A stretch of 64,000 nucleotides of DNA from Flavonifractor sp. An92 (GCF_002159175.1 NZ_NFGZ01000004.1:1-64000); one strand, 5' to 3'; positions 1-7,227 are shown, counted from the stretch's first letter. The notes: generated by a model from the sequence alone, not told the origin. Program-made: numbers and translations.

Positions 1-2
1 AG

Positions 3-131
3 TACGACGTGTGGAAGCGCCGCCAGGCGGGTGAGAGCCCCAAGGCCATCGCCCAGGCCCTGGGGATGGACGTGAGGAATGTGTATCAGGCTCTGGCGAG
101 GGCAAAAAACAAAATTGAGGTGGTAGGTTGA
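3..131 (+). CDS. C-terminus of a small phage protein with HTH-like sequence (partial)
   Basis: Only the last 42 codons are visible; the 5' part is off the left edge. The stretch [17 protein letters not shown] reads like a helix-turn-helix of the kind found in sigma-70 region 4-like phage proteins, followed by a basic tail. The TGA stop overlaps the TTG start of the next gene, indicating translational coupling. The exact family cannot be named from this fragment. Confidence 0.5.
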   Translation, partial: YDVWKRRQAGESPKAIAQALGMDVRNVYQALARAKNKIEVVG

Positions 132-1054
132 TTCATTTTGACAACTGGCAAATCAAGCAAGAGGGCGGGATCATCGCCCGGCAGTACGACAATCTGACCC
201 GGAGGCTGGATGTCCTGGGAGATTTTCCTGAAGGCTGGACCTGGGAGATTCTGGTCCAGGTGGGGAAGAAGTTTGACGTGATCACCCTGAGCCCCACTGA
301 GGAGGGCATGGGCGTGCTGCTGAAGGCGTCCATGCTGGCCTTGGGCGGACAGTACGCCGTGCAGCTGCGGGGCACCCGGGGAGAGGAGGTGCGGCACACC
401 AATGTGCTCTATTCCGTTCTCATTCCGGAGAGCCTGTCCGGTTCGGAGGCGTGGCCCGAGGTGCCCAGCGCGGTGGAGCAGGCGCTCCGGCAGCTGGAGG
501 AACTGAACCAGCACCCGCCCTACCCAGGCGATCACGGGTACTGGATGGTCTGGGACGTGAACACCGGGGCCTATGTGGAGTCCCAGCTGCCGCTTCCGGA
601 AGGCGGAGGTGCTGGCGCCGATGGTGGGTATTACACGCCTGCCGTCCAGCAGACCAGCGAAACAACCATAGCCGTAAGCTACACGGCCAGTAAGAGCGAT
701 ATGCCTGCGATTGAGGCGGTGGAGGTCACCCTGCCGCGCGGCGAGAAGGGCGAGGACGGCGCACCCGGTAAAGATGGGGCGCAAGGTCCGAAAGGCGAGA
801 AAGGCGACAAGGGCGACCCGGGAATGACCGGAGAGCAGGGCCCAGCAGGTGAGCAGGGCCCCGCTGGCGAACAGGGGCCAAAGGGCGAGAAGGGTGATAC
901 TGGTGATACCGGCCCTCAAGGTCCCGCCGGTCCCGCTGGTGCCGACGGTAAAACCCCGCAAAAGGGTGTGGACTATTACACCGAGCAGGACAAGCAAGAA
1001 ATGGTGGAGGCCGTCATCGCAGCCCTGCCAGTCTATAACGGGGAGGTGGAGTAA
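128..1054 (+). CDS. Phage tail protein with collagen-like Gly-X-Y domain
   Basis: The 308-aa protein has an N-terminal region of about 200 residues resembling phage baseplate or fibre-base proteins. About 70 residues (from ~205) of uninterrupted Gly-X-Y triplets follow, such as [17 protein letters not shown] and [12 protein letters not shown], and a short tail. Collagen-like repeats in phage proteins build trimeric fibre shafts. The TTG start is chosen because it overlaps the upstream TGA and follows a GAGGTGG ribosome-binding site. The next gene starts immediately after the stop (ATG overlaps TAATG), consistent with a late tail operon. The host-binding role is inferred from position and repeat type. 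Confidence 0.7.
   Translation: MIHFDNWQIKQEGGIIARQYDNLTRRLDVLGDFPEGWTWEILVQVGKKFDVITLSPTEEGMGVLLKASMLALGGQYAVQLRGTRGEEVRHTNVLYSVLIPESLSGSEAWPEVPSAVEQALRQLEELNQHPPYPGDHGYWMVWDVNTGAYVESQLPLPEGGGAGADGGYYTPAVQQTSETTIAVSYTASKSDMPAIEAVEVTLPRGEKGEDGAPGKDGAQGPKGEKGDKGDPGMTGEQGPAGEQGPAGEQGPKGEKGDTGDTGPQGPAGPAGADGKTPQKGVDYYTEQDKQEMVEAVIAALPVYNGEVE
740..950 (+). repeat. Collagen-like triplet repeat block
   Basis: About 70 codons read as perfect Gly-X-Y triplets, rich in GEKGDK, GPAGEQ and GPQGPAG units. Near-identical adjacent units ([17 protein letters not shown]) suggest recent slippage expansion of 9-18-bp units. Confidence 0.85.
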
Positions 1055-2061
1055 TGGCAGACATCGAAATCACCGTTGATGGTGGTACTTCTAAGCGCCT
1101 GCTGACCGGCGGGAAATACTGTGACAAGAACATTCTGGTTACGGCAACTGGCGGCGGTGCTGAACCTGAACCGCCTGATGATGGGAAAACTAGGTTGTAT
1201 ATATCTATCCCAGCTTACCCACCTTCTGAGATGGTACCTGTTATTGATGAAATTCCACTATATTTTCGGCAAACCATAGATAGAGGGGTAACTATTGACT
1301 GGGGTGATAATACAGAACAAGAAACTGTACAAGGCACCAGCTCTGTAAATACTAGTCATAGTTATCAAAAGTCCGGGGAGTACATTATCACCCTGTCCCC
1401 ATCAAACGGGTGTGAATTGCAACTAGGTGCCAATAATAGGCCATTATTCGGGTCTGATGATGCAGTTGCAAACACCCTCCTAAGGGTATTTGTCGGGAAA
1501 GGTTTAACATCGCTGTATACAGCCTGTTTTAATAATTGCAGAGCTCTTTATCAGGTGTACATACCTGATTCTGTAACATCAATACCTGACCGATCCTTTT
1601 ATTACTGTCAAGGGTTATCTAAGCTAATAGTAAAAGGTGATCTGGTTAAAATCGGAATTTCTGCACTGTATGAGTGTTCCGCTCTTGTAGAGGTTCCAGT
1701 GCCAAGTCAAAAGGATGGTTTAAATCGGGAATCCTATGCTTTTTGCAGAAGTATAAAAACAATCAGATTCCCTAATGGTATTGAAACCATACCTAGCCGG
1801 ATTGCCGTGTCAAGTTATTCTATTACTAAGTTGACTATCCCTGATAGTGTAACAAGTATTGGTGATTGGGCTTTCGCTGGTATTTCAAGTTTTAAGGAAC
1901 TCCGGGTTCTTCCCACTACCCCTCCGACAGTAGAAGCCCATACATTCAACCAATTGCCATCTGGATGTGTTATTTATGTGCCCGTAGGCTCACTTGAATC
2001 CTATAAAACAGCAACTAACTGGTCCGTATACGCTGACCAGATGCAGGAGGAACCCGCATGA
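1054..2061 (+). CDS. BspA-type leucine-rich-repeat phage tail/receptor-binding-like protein
   Basis: This is a 335-aa protein. The N-terminus (ITVDGGTSKRLLTGGKYCDKNILVTAT) is a motif common in gut-phage tail proteins. Residues ~75-115 (GVTIDWGDNTEQETV, then SHSYQKSGEYIITL) look like a PKD-type beta-sandwich. Residues ~150-310 contain BspA-like LRR_5 repeats with VYIPDSVTSIPDRSFYYC, IETIPSRI and LTIPDSVTSIGDWAFAGI, closed by the usual VYVPVGSLESYKTATNW cap. No signal peptide is seen. The coding sequence from ~1180 on is clearly more AT-rich than its neighbours, a sign of separate acquisition. A role in host-surface recognition is inferred. Confidence 0.7.
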   Translation: MADIEITVDGGTSKRLLTGGKYCDKNILVTATGGGAEPEPPDDGKTRLYISIPAYPPSEMVPVIDEIPLYFRQTIDRGVTIDWGDNTEQETVQGTSSVNTSHSYQKSGEYIITLSPSNGCELQLGANNRPLFGSDDAVANTLLRVFVGKGLTSLYTACFNNCRALYQVYIPDSVTSIPDRSFYYCQGLSKLIVKGDLVKIGISALYECSALVEVPVPSQKDGLNRESYAFCRSIKTIRFPNGIETIPSRIAVSSYSITKLTIPDSVTSIGDWAFAGISSFKELRVLPTTPPTVEAHTFNQLPSGCVIYVPVGSLESYKTATNWSVYADQMQEEPA

Positions 2062-2279
2062 TTCAGACTGAAACCTTTGAGAAAAACGGACGCACTTTGG
2101 TCCGCACCTACTCCGACACAGGGCACATGGTTAGGCAGGATGGCACGGGCGTGGTTTACTCCGAAGCGGTTGACCCCGTTGAAATGGGACGCACTTACAC
2201 CGAAACGGACGAGCTTGTGCCTGATACTGAGTTGAGTGCCGAAGAGGCACTTAACATCATTACGGGGGTGAGTGAATGA
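2058..2279 (+). CDS. Small phage tail-region protein, unknown function
   Basis: This is a 73-aa acidic protein without membrane segments. Its ATG overlaps the upstream stop (ATGA) and its own stop overlaps the next ATG, so it is translationally coupled in the tail operon. Residues near the middle (YSEAVDPVEMGRTYTETDE) resemble short proteins that follow tail-fibre genes in Clostridia prophages, but no function can be assigned. Confidence 0.55.
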   Translation: MIQTETFEKNGRTLVRTYSDTGHMVRQDGTGVVYSEAVDPVEMGRTYTETDELVPDTELSAEEALNIITGVSE

Positions 2280-2674
2280 CCGAGAAAGAAGCCCGCGCCT
2301 TTCGCTCTCTCGTCACGCAAGGTTCGAGTTCTTTGACCGACGCTCAAGTTTCCACTGCCCCCGAAATCCTGCCCCGCATGAAATACGACGGAGCACTAAT
2401 TCCGAACGGGACCCGCATCTACTGGAACGGCGCAATCAAACGCGCCTCCGTGGACCTGTGGGACCGGGAGGACCAAACCCCCGACAACGCTCCTGCGCTG
2501 TGGGAGGATGTGCTTTATCGGGCTGGATACCGCATTATTCCTGAGAAAATCACGGTTGGCCTCTCGTTCTCCAATGGCGAAATCGGGTGGTGGGGCGATA
2601 CGCTGTATCGGTCTCTCCATGACAGCAACGTGTACACACCGAAGGAATATCCGTCGTGGTGGGAGGAAGTGTAA
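2276..2674 (+). CDS. Phage tail-associated protein with carbohydrate-binding-like C-terminus
   Basis: This 132-aa protein has an N-terminal half (residues 1-40, KEARAFRSLVTQGSSSLTD) typical of small tail/fibre-associated proteins. Its C-terminal 40 residues have the aromatic spacing of a CBM5/12 (chitin-binding type 3-like) module: GEIGWWGDTLYRSL, then SNVYTPKEYPSWWEEV. It sits directly upstream of the endolysin, so cell-surface attachment during entry or lysis is plausible. The domain call rests on the W/Y pattern only. Confidence 0.55.
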   Translation: MTEKEARAFRSLVTQGSSSLTDAQVSTAPEILPRMKYDGALIPNGTRIYWNGAIKRASVDLWDREDQTPDNAPALWEDVLYRAGYRIIPEKITVGLSFSNGEIGWWGDTLYRSLHDSNVYTPKEYPSWWEEV

Positions 2675-2677
2675 AAT

Positions 2678-3994
2678 ATGAGCTACATCATCCAGGAATT
2701 TCCCCAGGATAAGTACCGCTTCCGGCTCTACGACAACGTGAAGCGGCTGACCTGGCAGCAGATCCAGGCCGAGACGGGGTGCTGTGCGCTCCTCAACCTG
2801 GCCTATTTTCACCTCACCACCTACGCCCATCAGGCCGCCCTGATGATCGCGGGGAAGTGGGTCCACCCGGTCACCTGGCACGAGTACGGCATCTGCATCG
2901 ACCAGAGCGGTACCCTCACTGTGGGCACCGAGAAAGAGGCCGTGTACGACTACGCCATCGGCTGCCCGCCGGTGGTCATCAACAACGTGGACAAGGGCAA
3001 GGGCGAGGGCGGCCGCAACGGCTGGACCTACACCGGCGTGAAGCCCGACGGCACCGTGGTGGCGCTGCTGTGCTCCAAGGACACCCCCGAGTACACCGCC
3101 ACCCTGGAGGCCGCCCTGCGGGCGCGGGGCTGCACCCACATCCTGCGCTGGGACGGCTCCTGGAGCTCCCAGGGCGCCCTGGGGCCCGGCAAGGCCGTGA
3201 CCCCCAGCCAGCGGCGCATCTGCCGGTCCTGGCTGCTGATCTACGAGCGTGCCGGCGCGGAGACGCCGGAGGACAAGGAGGAGAACATGAGCAAGTATAC
3301 GGTCTGTCTGGACCCGGGCCACGGGCCGGGCACGGTCAACGGCTCCCCGGACGGGAGCTACCAGGAGCACGAGTTTGCGTGGGACATGTATGAGCGGGTC
3401 TCCAAGCTCCTGGAGGCCCGGGGCGTCCATACCATCTGCACCCGCACCGAGGACACCAAGCCATCCCTCACCGAGCGCGCCGGGGTGGCCAACCGGGCCG
3501 GGGCCACCTGCTTCGTGTCGCTGCACTCCAACGCCGCCGGGAATGGCGGCTGGTACGACGCTGACGGCCTGGAGATCTACACCTCCGCCGGGCCGGAGAC
3601 GGCAGAGCGGAATGTCTTGGCGGCCGAGCTGCTGAAGGCCTTCGGGGCCGCGGGTGTGGCGCTGCGGGCCAGCACTGCCAAACACGAGATGTACACCGTC
3701 CTGGCCGAGACCGACATGCCCGCCGTGCTCATTGAGTACGGTTTCCACACGAGCAAGACCGACGTGCCCCTGCTCCTAAGCGGGGACTACCGGGACAAGC
3801 TGGCCACCGCCACCGCCGACGGCGTGTGTAAGTGGTTGGGGGTGAGCTGGGCCGACGGGAATGAGCCTCCCGCCGGCGAGACCGACCGGGCTATCGTCCA
3901 GCGGCGGTTCAACTTCGCGGACGAGACTATGGACTATCTGGAGGCCTACCAGTACGCCGACGCGCTGCTGCGGCGTCTGGCCACGGCCGATTGA
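2678..3994 (+). CDS. Phage endolysin, N-acetylmuramoyl-L-alanine amidase (Amidase_3)
   Basis: This is a 438-aa two-part protein. Residues ~1-200 contain a phosphodiester-glycosidase-like (NAGPA-type) region (CCALLNLAYF, VVINNVDKGKGEGGRNGWTY). Residues ~206-385 form a zinc amidase: LDPGHG, an Glu in QEHEF, SLHSNA and the catalytic Glu in IEYGF are the expected zinc ligands and catalytic residue. There is no signal peptide, so export needs the holin gene just downstream. A second, very strong start (AAGGAGGAG, then ATG at 3287) lies exactly at the domain boundary and in frame, so a free 235-aa amidase may also be made. Confidence 0.9.
   Translation: MSYIIQEFPQDKYRFRLYDNVKRLTWQQIQAETGCCALLNLAYFHLTTYAHQAALMIAGKWVHPVTWHEYGICIDQSGTLTVGTEKEAVYDYAIGCPPVVINNVDKGKGEGGRNGWTYTGVKPDGTVVALLCSKDTPEYTATLEAALRARGCTHILRWDGSWSSQGALGPGKAVTPSQRRICRSWLLIYERAGAETPEDKEENMSKYTVCLDPGHGPGTVNGSPDGSYQEHEFAWDMYERVSKLLEARGVHTICTRTEDTKPSLTERAGVANRAGATCFVSLHSNAAGNGGWYDADGLEIYTSAGPETAERNVLAAELLKAFGAAGVALRASTAKHEMYTVLAETDMPAVLIEYGFHTSKTDVPLLLSGDYRDKLATATADGVCKWLGVSWADGNEPPAGETDRAIVQRRFNFADETMDYLEAYQYADALLRRLATAD
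3275..3289 (+). promoter_or_regulatory. Internal ribosome-binding site and in-frame ATG in the endolysin
   Basis: AAGGAGGAG at 3275-3283 is followed four bases later by ATG at 3287, codon 204 of the endolysin, immediately before the amidase core begins. The site is a better Shine-Dalgarno than many annotated starts in the window. Confidence 0.55.
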
Positions 3995-4009
3995 GGGGAG
4001 GTGAGATAC

Positions 4010-4255
4010 ATGGAGAACAAGATCACGGCGGGCACCATCGCCCGCACCATCTGTCTGGTCCTGGCTCTGGTCAACCAGTGCCTGGGTATGGCGGGCATCC
4101 AGCTCATCCCCATCGAGGACGAGACCATCAATACCCTGGTGACCACCCTCTGGACGGTGGGCGCGGCTCTGGCCGCGTGGTGGAAGAACAACAGCTTCAC
4201 TCAGGCCGCCCTGGCCGGCGACGCGGTGATGCGCCAGGCAAAAGAGGAGGGCTGA
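4010..4255 (+). CDS. Phage holin (SPP1-type small membrane protein)
   Basis: This is an 81-aa protein starting MENKITAGTIARTICLVLALVNQCLG. It has two hydrophobic helices (~residues 8-27 and 38-58) separated by a short polar turn and ends in a charged tail (QAKEEG). This is the layout of SPP1-family holins that release the endolysin across the membrane. ATG 4010 is preferred to the GTG at 4001, because GGGGAGGTG sits at the correct distance from 4010. It lies directly after the endolysin. Confidence 0.8.
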   Translation: MENKITAGTIARTICLVLALVNQCLGMAGIQLIPIEDETINTLVTTLWTVGAALAAWWKNNSFTQAALAGDAVMRQAKEEG

Positions 4256-4260
4256 CGCCC

Positions 4261-4509
4261 ATGGAGTGGACCGTCGTCACCGTGCTGGTGGCCCTGGTGG
4301 GGTTGGGGGCGGCCGTGGTGAAGCCCATCGTGTCTCTGACCCGGTCCATCACCACCCTGACCGTGGTGGTGGAGCGGGTGGAGAAGGAGCTGGCCAGTCA
4401 GGAGCGACACAGCCAGGAGAGCCACCGGCGCATCTGGGCCAAGAATGAGGAGCAGGACGGCCGCCTGGACGACCACGAGATGCGCATCGACCGCCTGGAA
4501 CGGAAATAG
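4261..4509 (+). CDS. XhlA-like phage lysis-accessory protein
   Basis: This 82-aa protein has one N-terminal transmembrane helix (MEWTVVTVLVALVGLGAAVV) and a long charged coiled-coil tail (VERVEKELASQERHSQESHR, ending DRLERK). The topology is reversed compared with hemolysin XhlA, but size, coiled coil and position beside a holin fit lysis-accessory proteins. An earlier in-frame start would run antiparallel through the holin gene and lacks an RBS, whereas GGAGGG precedes ATG 4261. Confidence 0.65.
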   Translation: MEWTVVTVLVALVGLGAAVVKPIVSLTRSITTLTVVVERVEKELASQERHSQESHRRIWAKNEEQDGRLDDHEMRIDRLERK

Positions 4510-4533
4510 CGTGTCCGAGTTGGACGCAAAAAG

Positions 4534-4566
4534 GAGCTCCCCAAGGCGTGTTGCCCTGGGGAGCTC
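4534..4566. terminator. Hairpin ending the lysis cassette
   Basis: GAGCTCCCCA and TGGGGAGCTC form a perfect 10-bp stem with a 13-nt loop between the convergent XhlA-like and SecB-like genes. There is no long T-run, so termination strength is uncertain. Confidence 0.6.
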
Positions 4567-4588
4567 TTGAGTCCAGTATGCAAATGCC

Positions 4589-4999
4589 TTATTCGTCAGA
4601 AGCCAGATCAAACACTGCCTCAATATTCATAGGGGGAAGAACAATAGGTGTTAACTCAGGCTGTGCAGTAATTAGGCTGATTTGGCTTCTGAGATAAGGA
4701 AACAAAATGGCAAGAGTATTTTTGGTAAGAAGTTGCTCTCTCCGTTCCAGAGACTCATCATTGCAGGTAAAATGACCAATGATATCGACTTGAAGGTTGA
4801 TGCATTCGGAATCTTGGTTTTTGATAGAGCAACCGAGAGTAACTTTACAAGCGTTGTGTTCTTCGTTAAAGTCGTACGATTTTTTAAAACTGATGGTAAG
4901 CTTGTTATCATCAATCTTGTCACTGGTACGGGAAAAAGAGATGTGCCCAATGTATAGGTGTTTTAATTCAACAACAGAGTTGAGAGAAGCATTTAGCAT
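4589..4999 (-). CDS. SecB-like chaperone of a toxin-antitoxin-chaperone system (CmdC-like)
   Basis: This is a 136-aa protein. Its C-terminal third carries the SecB signature: ILFPYLRSQISLITAQPE followed by PIVLPPMNIEAVFDLA, matching the LFPYxR...PPxNF element of SecB. The N-terminal half is beta-rich and charged, as in SecB. Clostridia normally lack a housekeeping SecB, so a lone SecB next to a toxin-like gene points to a dedicated chaperone that protects a labile antitoxin. It is the third gene of a minus-strand operon (toxin, antitoxin, chaperone) with a GAGGT ribosome-binding site. The coding sequence is far more AT-rich than the surrounding phage genes. Confidence 0.8.
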   Translation of the reverse strand: MLNASLNSVVELKHLYIGHISFSRTSDKIDDNKLTISFKKSYDFNEEHNACKVTLGCSIKNQDSECINLQVDIIGHFTCNDESLERREQLLTKNTLAILFPYLRSQISLITAQPELTPIVLPPMNIEAVFDLASDE

Positions 5000-5018
5000 G
5001 ATGAAATACCTCGATTCC

Positions 5019-5222
5019 CTATGCGCAGTTCAAATCTAAAAGATCATGAGAATACATGGACATCCGGCTATCAGCAGAAAAACTTTTAAGAGAATATTGC
5101 TTTTTCGGGGGGAGCTCATCAATAGGAATGCCTAAGTAATCGAAGAATTCCTCAGGCGTCATCGACGCAAAAAGCGCCTCCATTTCCTTGCAATATTCGT
5201 CAAAATCGTGCGGAATGCCCAT
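5019..5222 (-). CDS. Probable antitoxin of the SecB-associated cassette (CmdA-like)
   Basis: This 67-aa acidic protein begins MGIPHDFDEYCKEMEALFAS and contains TPEEFFDYLGIP. The C-terminal part (residues ~40-67, including SFSADSRMSMYSHDLLDLN) is more hydrophobic. It sits between an ADP-ribosyltransferase-like gene (11 bp upstream) and a SecB-like gene (19 bp downstream), with a clear GAGGTGA site. In SecB-dependent TAC systems the antitoxin's C-terminal tail is the chaperone-addiction segment; assigning that role here is inference from position, size and context. No recognised DNA-binding motif is visible. Confidence 0.6.
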   Translation of the reverse strand: MGIPHDFDEYCKEMEALFASMTPEEFFDYLGIPIDELPPKKQYSLKSFSADSRMSMYSHDLLDLNCA

Positions 5223-5233
5223 AACTCGTCACC

Positions 5234-5773
5234 TCAAGCAATAGAAACGATGCAACACTCATCTCTGACTGCGATAATAGTACAATTTGGAACATCAGAA
5301 CTTGGATATCTGAAATATGAACCACGGCATAAAAAACGTATGAAACATCTTTTTTTTACCGCGAGATAATTAAAACGGACACAAATGTCATTTATGATCT
5401 TACAATCGAGTTTAAATTTATCAAAAATACGCTCATCAATTTCTGCGCCAAGTTGTTCCGATTTATTCACGGCAGCTTCAAAATAAATTGATCTCATTCT
5501 ATGAAAAAATGCCTGGCGACTATGGTCTGTCAAATCAAAAAGTTTAGATGAATCAATCTCTATATTAGCGGTTATTACGGCTGGAGTTTGAAAACGCTTT
5601 TTATACCTTGCCCATTTGATGGCATTGTTATAACTATCAGTTTCCGTAAAGAAATATATACCAGATCCAGCCCACTCACCATCTGTCTGGCTTGCAATAA
5701 AATGCCCTGATTTGAGAATTTCATTTTTAGCGTCTAAATTTGTACCATGGTGAGCAACTAAACGTAATACCAT
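5234..5773 (-). CDS. ADP-ribosyltransferase-fold toxin (CmdT-like)
   Basis: This 179-aa protein has the hallmarks of PARP-like ADP-ribosyltransferases: HHGTN near residue 9 (the H-G-[ST] NAD-binding element), then AGSGIYFFTETDSYNNA at ~36-52 (the G-x-G-I-Y-F element). A conserved core follows with AVITANIEI, like the beta-strand after the donor loop. Promoter-proximal gene of a three-gene minus-strand operon with the small probable antitoxin and SecB-like chaperone. CmdT of the E. coli CmdTAC defence system is likewise an ADP-ribosyltransferase acting on mRNA; target identity here is inference. The Shine-Dalgarno is weak, in keeping with low toxin synthesis. Confidence 0.7.
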   Translation of the reverse strand: MVLRLVAHHGTNLDAKNEILKSGHFIASQTDGEWAGSGIYFFTETDSYNNAIKWARYKKRFQTPAVITANIEIDSSKLFDLTDHSRQAFFHRMRSIYFEAAVNKSEQLGAEIDERIFDKFKLDCKIINDICVRFNYLAVKKRCFIRFLCRGSYFRYPSSDVPNCTIIAVRDECCIVSIA

Positions 5774-6066
5774 AAAATAGCACCACAGTTCTATTTCTAA
5801 GTTCTAAAATATATGGCCAATAGAGTACAGATAGACCCATGAATTGGTAGTATCTGAGTTATAACATATTTCATAAAATTTGTCAAATAAATTGGCAAAT
5901 AATGTTATGCACAAACTTTTCTACAAATGTATATAATAAAGAATTGGCACTTCATAGGCGCTTTTATTTTAGATAGAGGCTAAAAATATACCACCACTAT
6001 TTCCACCACTAGACTATACGATTCTGGCCTAGATTGACCACACAGGCAGAAACAGAGGGGGCATGG
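5774..6066. other. AT-rich intergenic region at the prophage edge
   Basis: No gene is supported here. It holds the TAC promoter and its leader. Further right is the odd tract 5990-6010, with the direct repeat CCACCACTA spaced by ATTT (ACCACCACTATTTCCACCACTA). This is a possible recombination or regulator site. The prophage attachment junction is probably within or just left of the tRNA-Gly, but this cannot be fixed from one end. Confidence 0.45.
5858..5886 (-). promoter_or_regulatory. Sigma-A-type promoter of the TAC cassette
   Basis: On the minus strand TTGACA, a 17-bp spacer, then TATAAC lie 85 bp before the toxin ATG. It is the only good promoter seen ahead of the three genes. Confidence 0.7.
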
Positions 6067-6067
6067 A

Positions 6068-6110
6068 AAAACCGCTGAAACCCTTGTATTGCAAGGATTT
6101 CAGCGGTTTT
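6068..6110. terminator. Terminator of tRNA-Gly
   Basis: A long hairpin (AAAACCGCTGAAA-CCTTG and CAAGG-TTTCAGCGGTTTT with a single C/A mismatch) ends in T-runs on both strands. It lies directly 3' of the minus-strand tRNA-Gly. Confidence 0.85.
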
Positions 6111-6115
6111 AATTC

Positions 6116-6189
6116 TGGAGCAGGTAAAGGGAATCGAACCCTCATATTCAGCTTGGGAAGCTGACGTTCTACCACTGAACTATACCTGC
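6116..6189 (-). tRNA. tRNA-Gly(CCC)
   Basis: The 74-nt cloverleaf on the minus strand has acceptor GCAGGTA/TACCTGC, D arm GTTC-GAAC, anticodon stem TCAGC/GCTGA with loop TTCCCAA (anticodon CCC), and T arm with TTCGATT. The 3' CCA is encoded. Its position at the prophage edge makes it a candidate attachment site. Confidence 0.95.
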
Positions 6190-6390
6190 ATATGAAGTTG
6201 ACGTCGATAGTATAGCACACCACACCCTGTTTGGCAAGCGGTAATTTGCGCTTTTTTCCACAGAGGGCCGGGGGCGCGAAGTCCATCGAAGGGCGTCCCA
6301 CGATAAAAAAGATTGGCGCGGGGCGCGCCGTATGAAGGCGGTCCCGGGGGAGATACTGAACACAGTACGTTCACTCCGGGAGGCGCTTTG

Positions 6391-7161
6391 ATGCTTGGAA
6401 AAGTGGAAATATGCGGGGTAAATACCGCAAAATTGAAGGTTTTAAAGAACGAAGAGACCATGGAGCTGCTGAAAAAGGCTCAGGCCGGGGATAATGCGGC
6501 CCGGGAGGAGCTCATCGCGGGTAACCTGCGCCTGGTGCTCTCGGTGCTGCAAAAATTCAACGGCCGCGGGGAGAACGTGGACGACCTCTTTCAGGTGGGC
6601 TGCATCGGGCTCATCAAGGCCATCGACAACTTCAACACCGATCTGGACGTGCGCTTCTCCACCTACGGCGTGCCCATGATCGTGGGCGAGATCCGCCGGT
6701 ATCTGCGGGACAACAGCGCCGTGCGGGTCTCCCGCTCCATGCGGGACACGGCCTACAAGGTGCTCCAGGTCAAGGAGCGCTTTGTGAACGAGCACCAGCG
6801 GGAGCCCACCGTGGACGAAGTGGCCCGAGAGCTGGGCGTGAAGCGGGAGGAGGTGGTGTTCGCGCTGGACGCCATCGTGGACCCGGTGTCCCTCTACGAC
6901 CCGGTGTACTCCGACGGCGGGGAGGCCATCTGCATCATGGACCAGGTGAAGGACTCCCGCAACACCGATGAGGACTGGCTGGAGCGCATCGCCCTGCGGG
7001 AGGCCATCGACCAGCTCTCCCAGCGGGAGCGGCGCATCCTGGCCCTCCGCTTTTTTGAGGGCCGCACCCAGATGGAGGTCTCCGCCGAGGTGGGCATCTC
7101 CCAGGCCCAGGTCTCCCGCCTGGAAAAGAACGCCATCCGGCAGATCCGCAAGTGTCTCTGA
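6391..7161 (+). CDS. sigG: RNA polymerase sporulation sigma factor SigG
   Basis: This 256-aa sigma-70 protein directs forespore-specific late sporulation transcription. The N-terminal KVEICGVNTAKLKVL is the SigG hallmark. Region 2 (GNLRLVLSVLQKF, DDLFQVGCIGLIKAID, then FSTYGVPMIVGEIRRYLRD) and region 4 (ALRFFEGRTQMEVSAEVGIS, then QAQVSRLEKNAI) are complete. ATG 6391 is chosen: CGGGAGG lies 7 bp upstream and the protein then begins as in B. subtilis SigG. Unlike in Bacillus, no spoIIGA/sigE genes are adjacent. A GC-rich hairpin follows the gene. Confidence 0.95.
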   Translation: MLGKVEICGVNTAKLKVLKNEETMELLKKAQAGDNAAREELIAGNLRLVLSVLQKFNGRGENVDDLFQVGCIGLIKAIDNFNTDLDVRFSTYGVPMIVGEIRRYLRDNSAVRVSRSMRDTAYKVLQVKERFVNEHQREPTVDEVARELGVKREEVVFALDAIVDPVSLYDPVYSDGGEAICIMDQVKDSRNTDEDWLERIALREAIDQLSQRERRILALRFFEGRTQMEVSAEVGISQAQVSRLEKNAIRQIRKCL

Positions 7162-7168
7162 CCCCCAC

Positions 7169-7195
7169 CGCGCCCCGCACACCGCCCGGGGCGCG
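7169..7195 (+). terminator. GC-rich hairpin after sigG
   Basis: CGCGCCCCG and CGGGGCGCG form a perfect 9-bp stem. No T-run follows, so this may be a weak or factor-dependent terminator. Confidence 0.5.
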
Positions 7196-7227
7196 CTACA
7201 TAGGATGAGACAGCGCGAGCACGCGCA

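Larger units (their letters stand above)
1..6115. mobile_element. Right end of a prophage (tail, lysis and cargo genes)
   Basis: Consecutive genes for tail-associated proteins, an amidase endolysin, a holin and an XhlA-like protein on the plus strand are followed by an AT-rich minus-strand cargo cassette and then a tRNA-Gly. This is the usual late-gene/lysis/moron layout at a prophage end. No integrase, portal, capsid or terminase is in view, so most of the prophage lies to the left. The right boundary is inferred: gene content changes to chromosomal at the tRNA-Gly, but no att direct repeat can be tested because the left end is outside the window. Confidence 0.75.

Noticed and set aside
86-997. 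Long minus-strand open frame opposite the collagen-like gene
   Set aside because: Antisense shadow of GC-rich coding sequence; no RBS and low-complexity translation.
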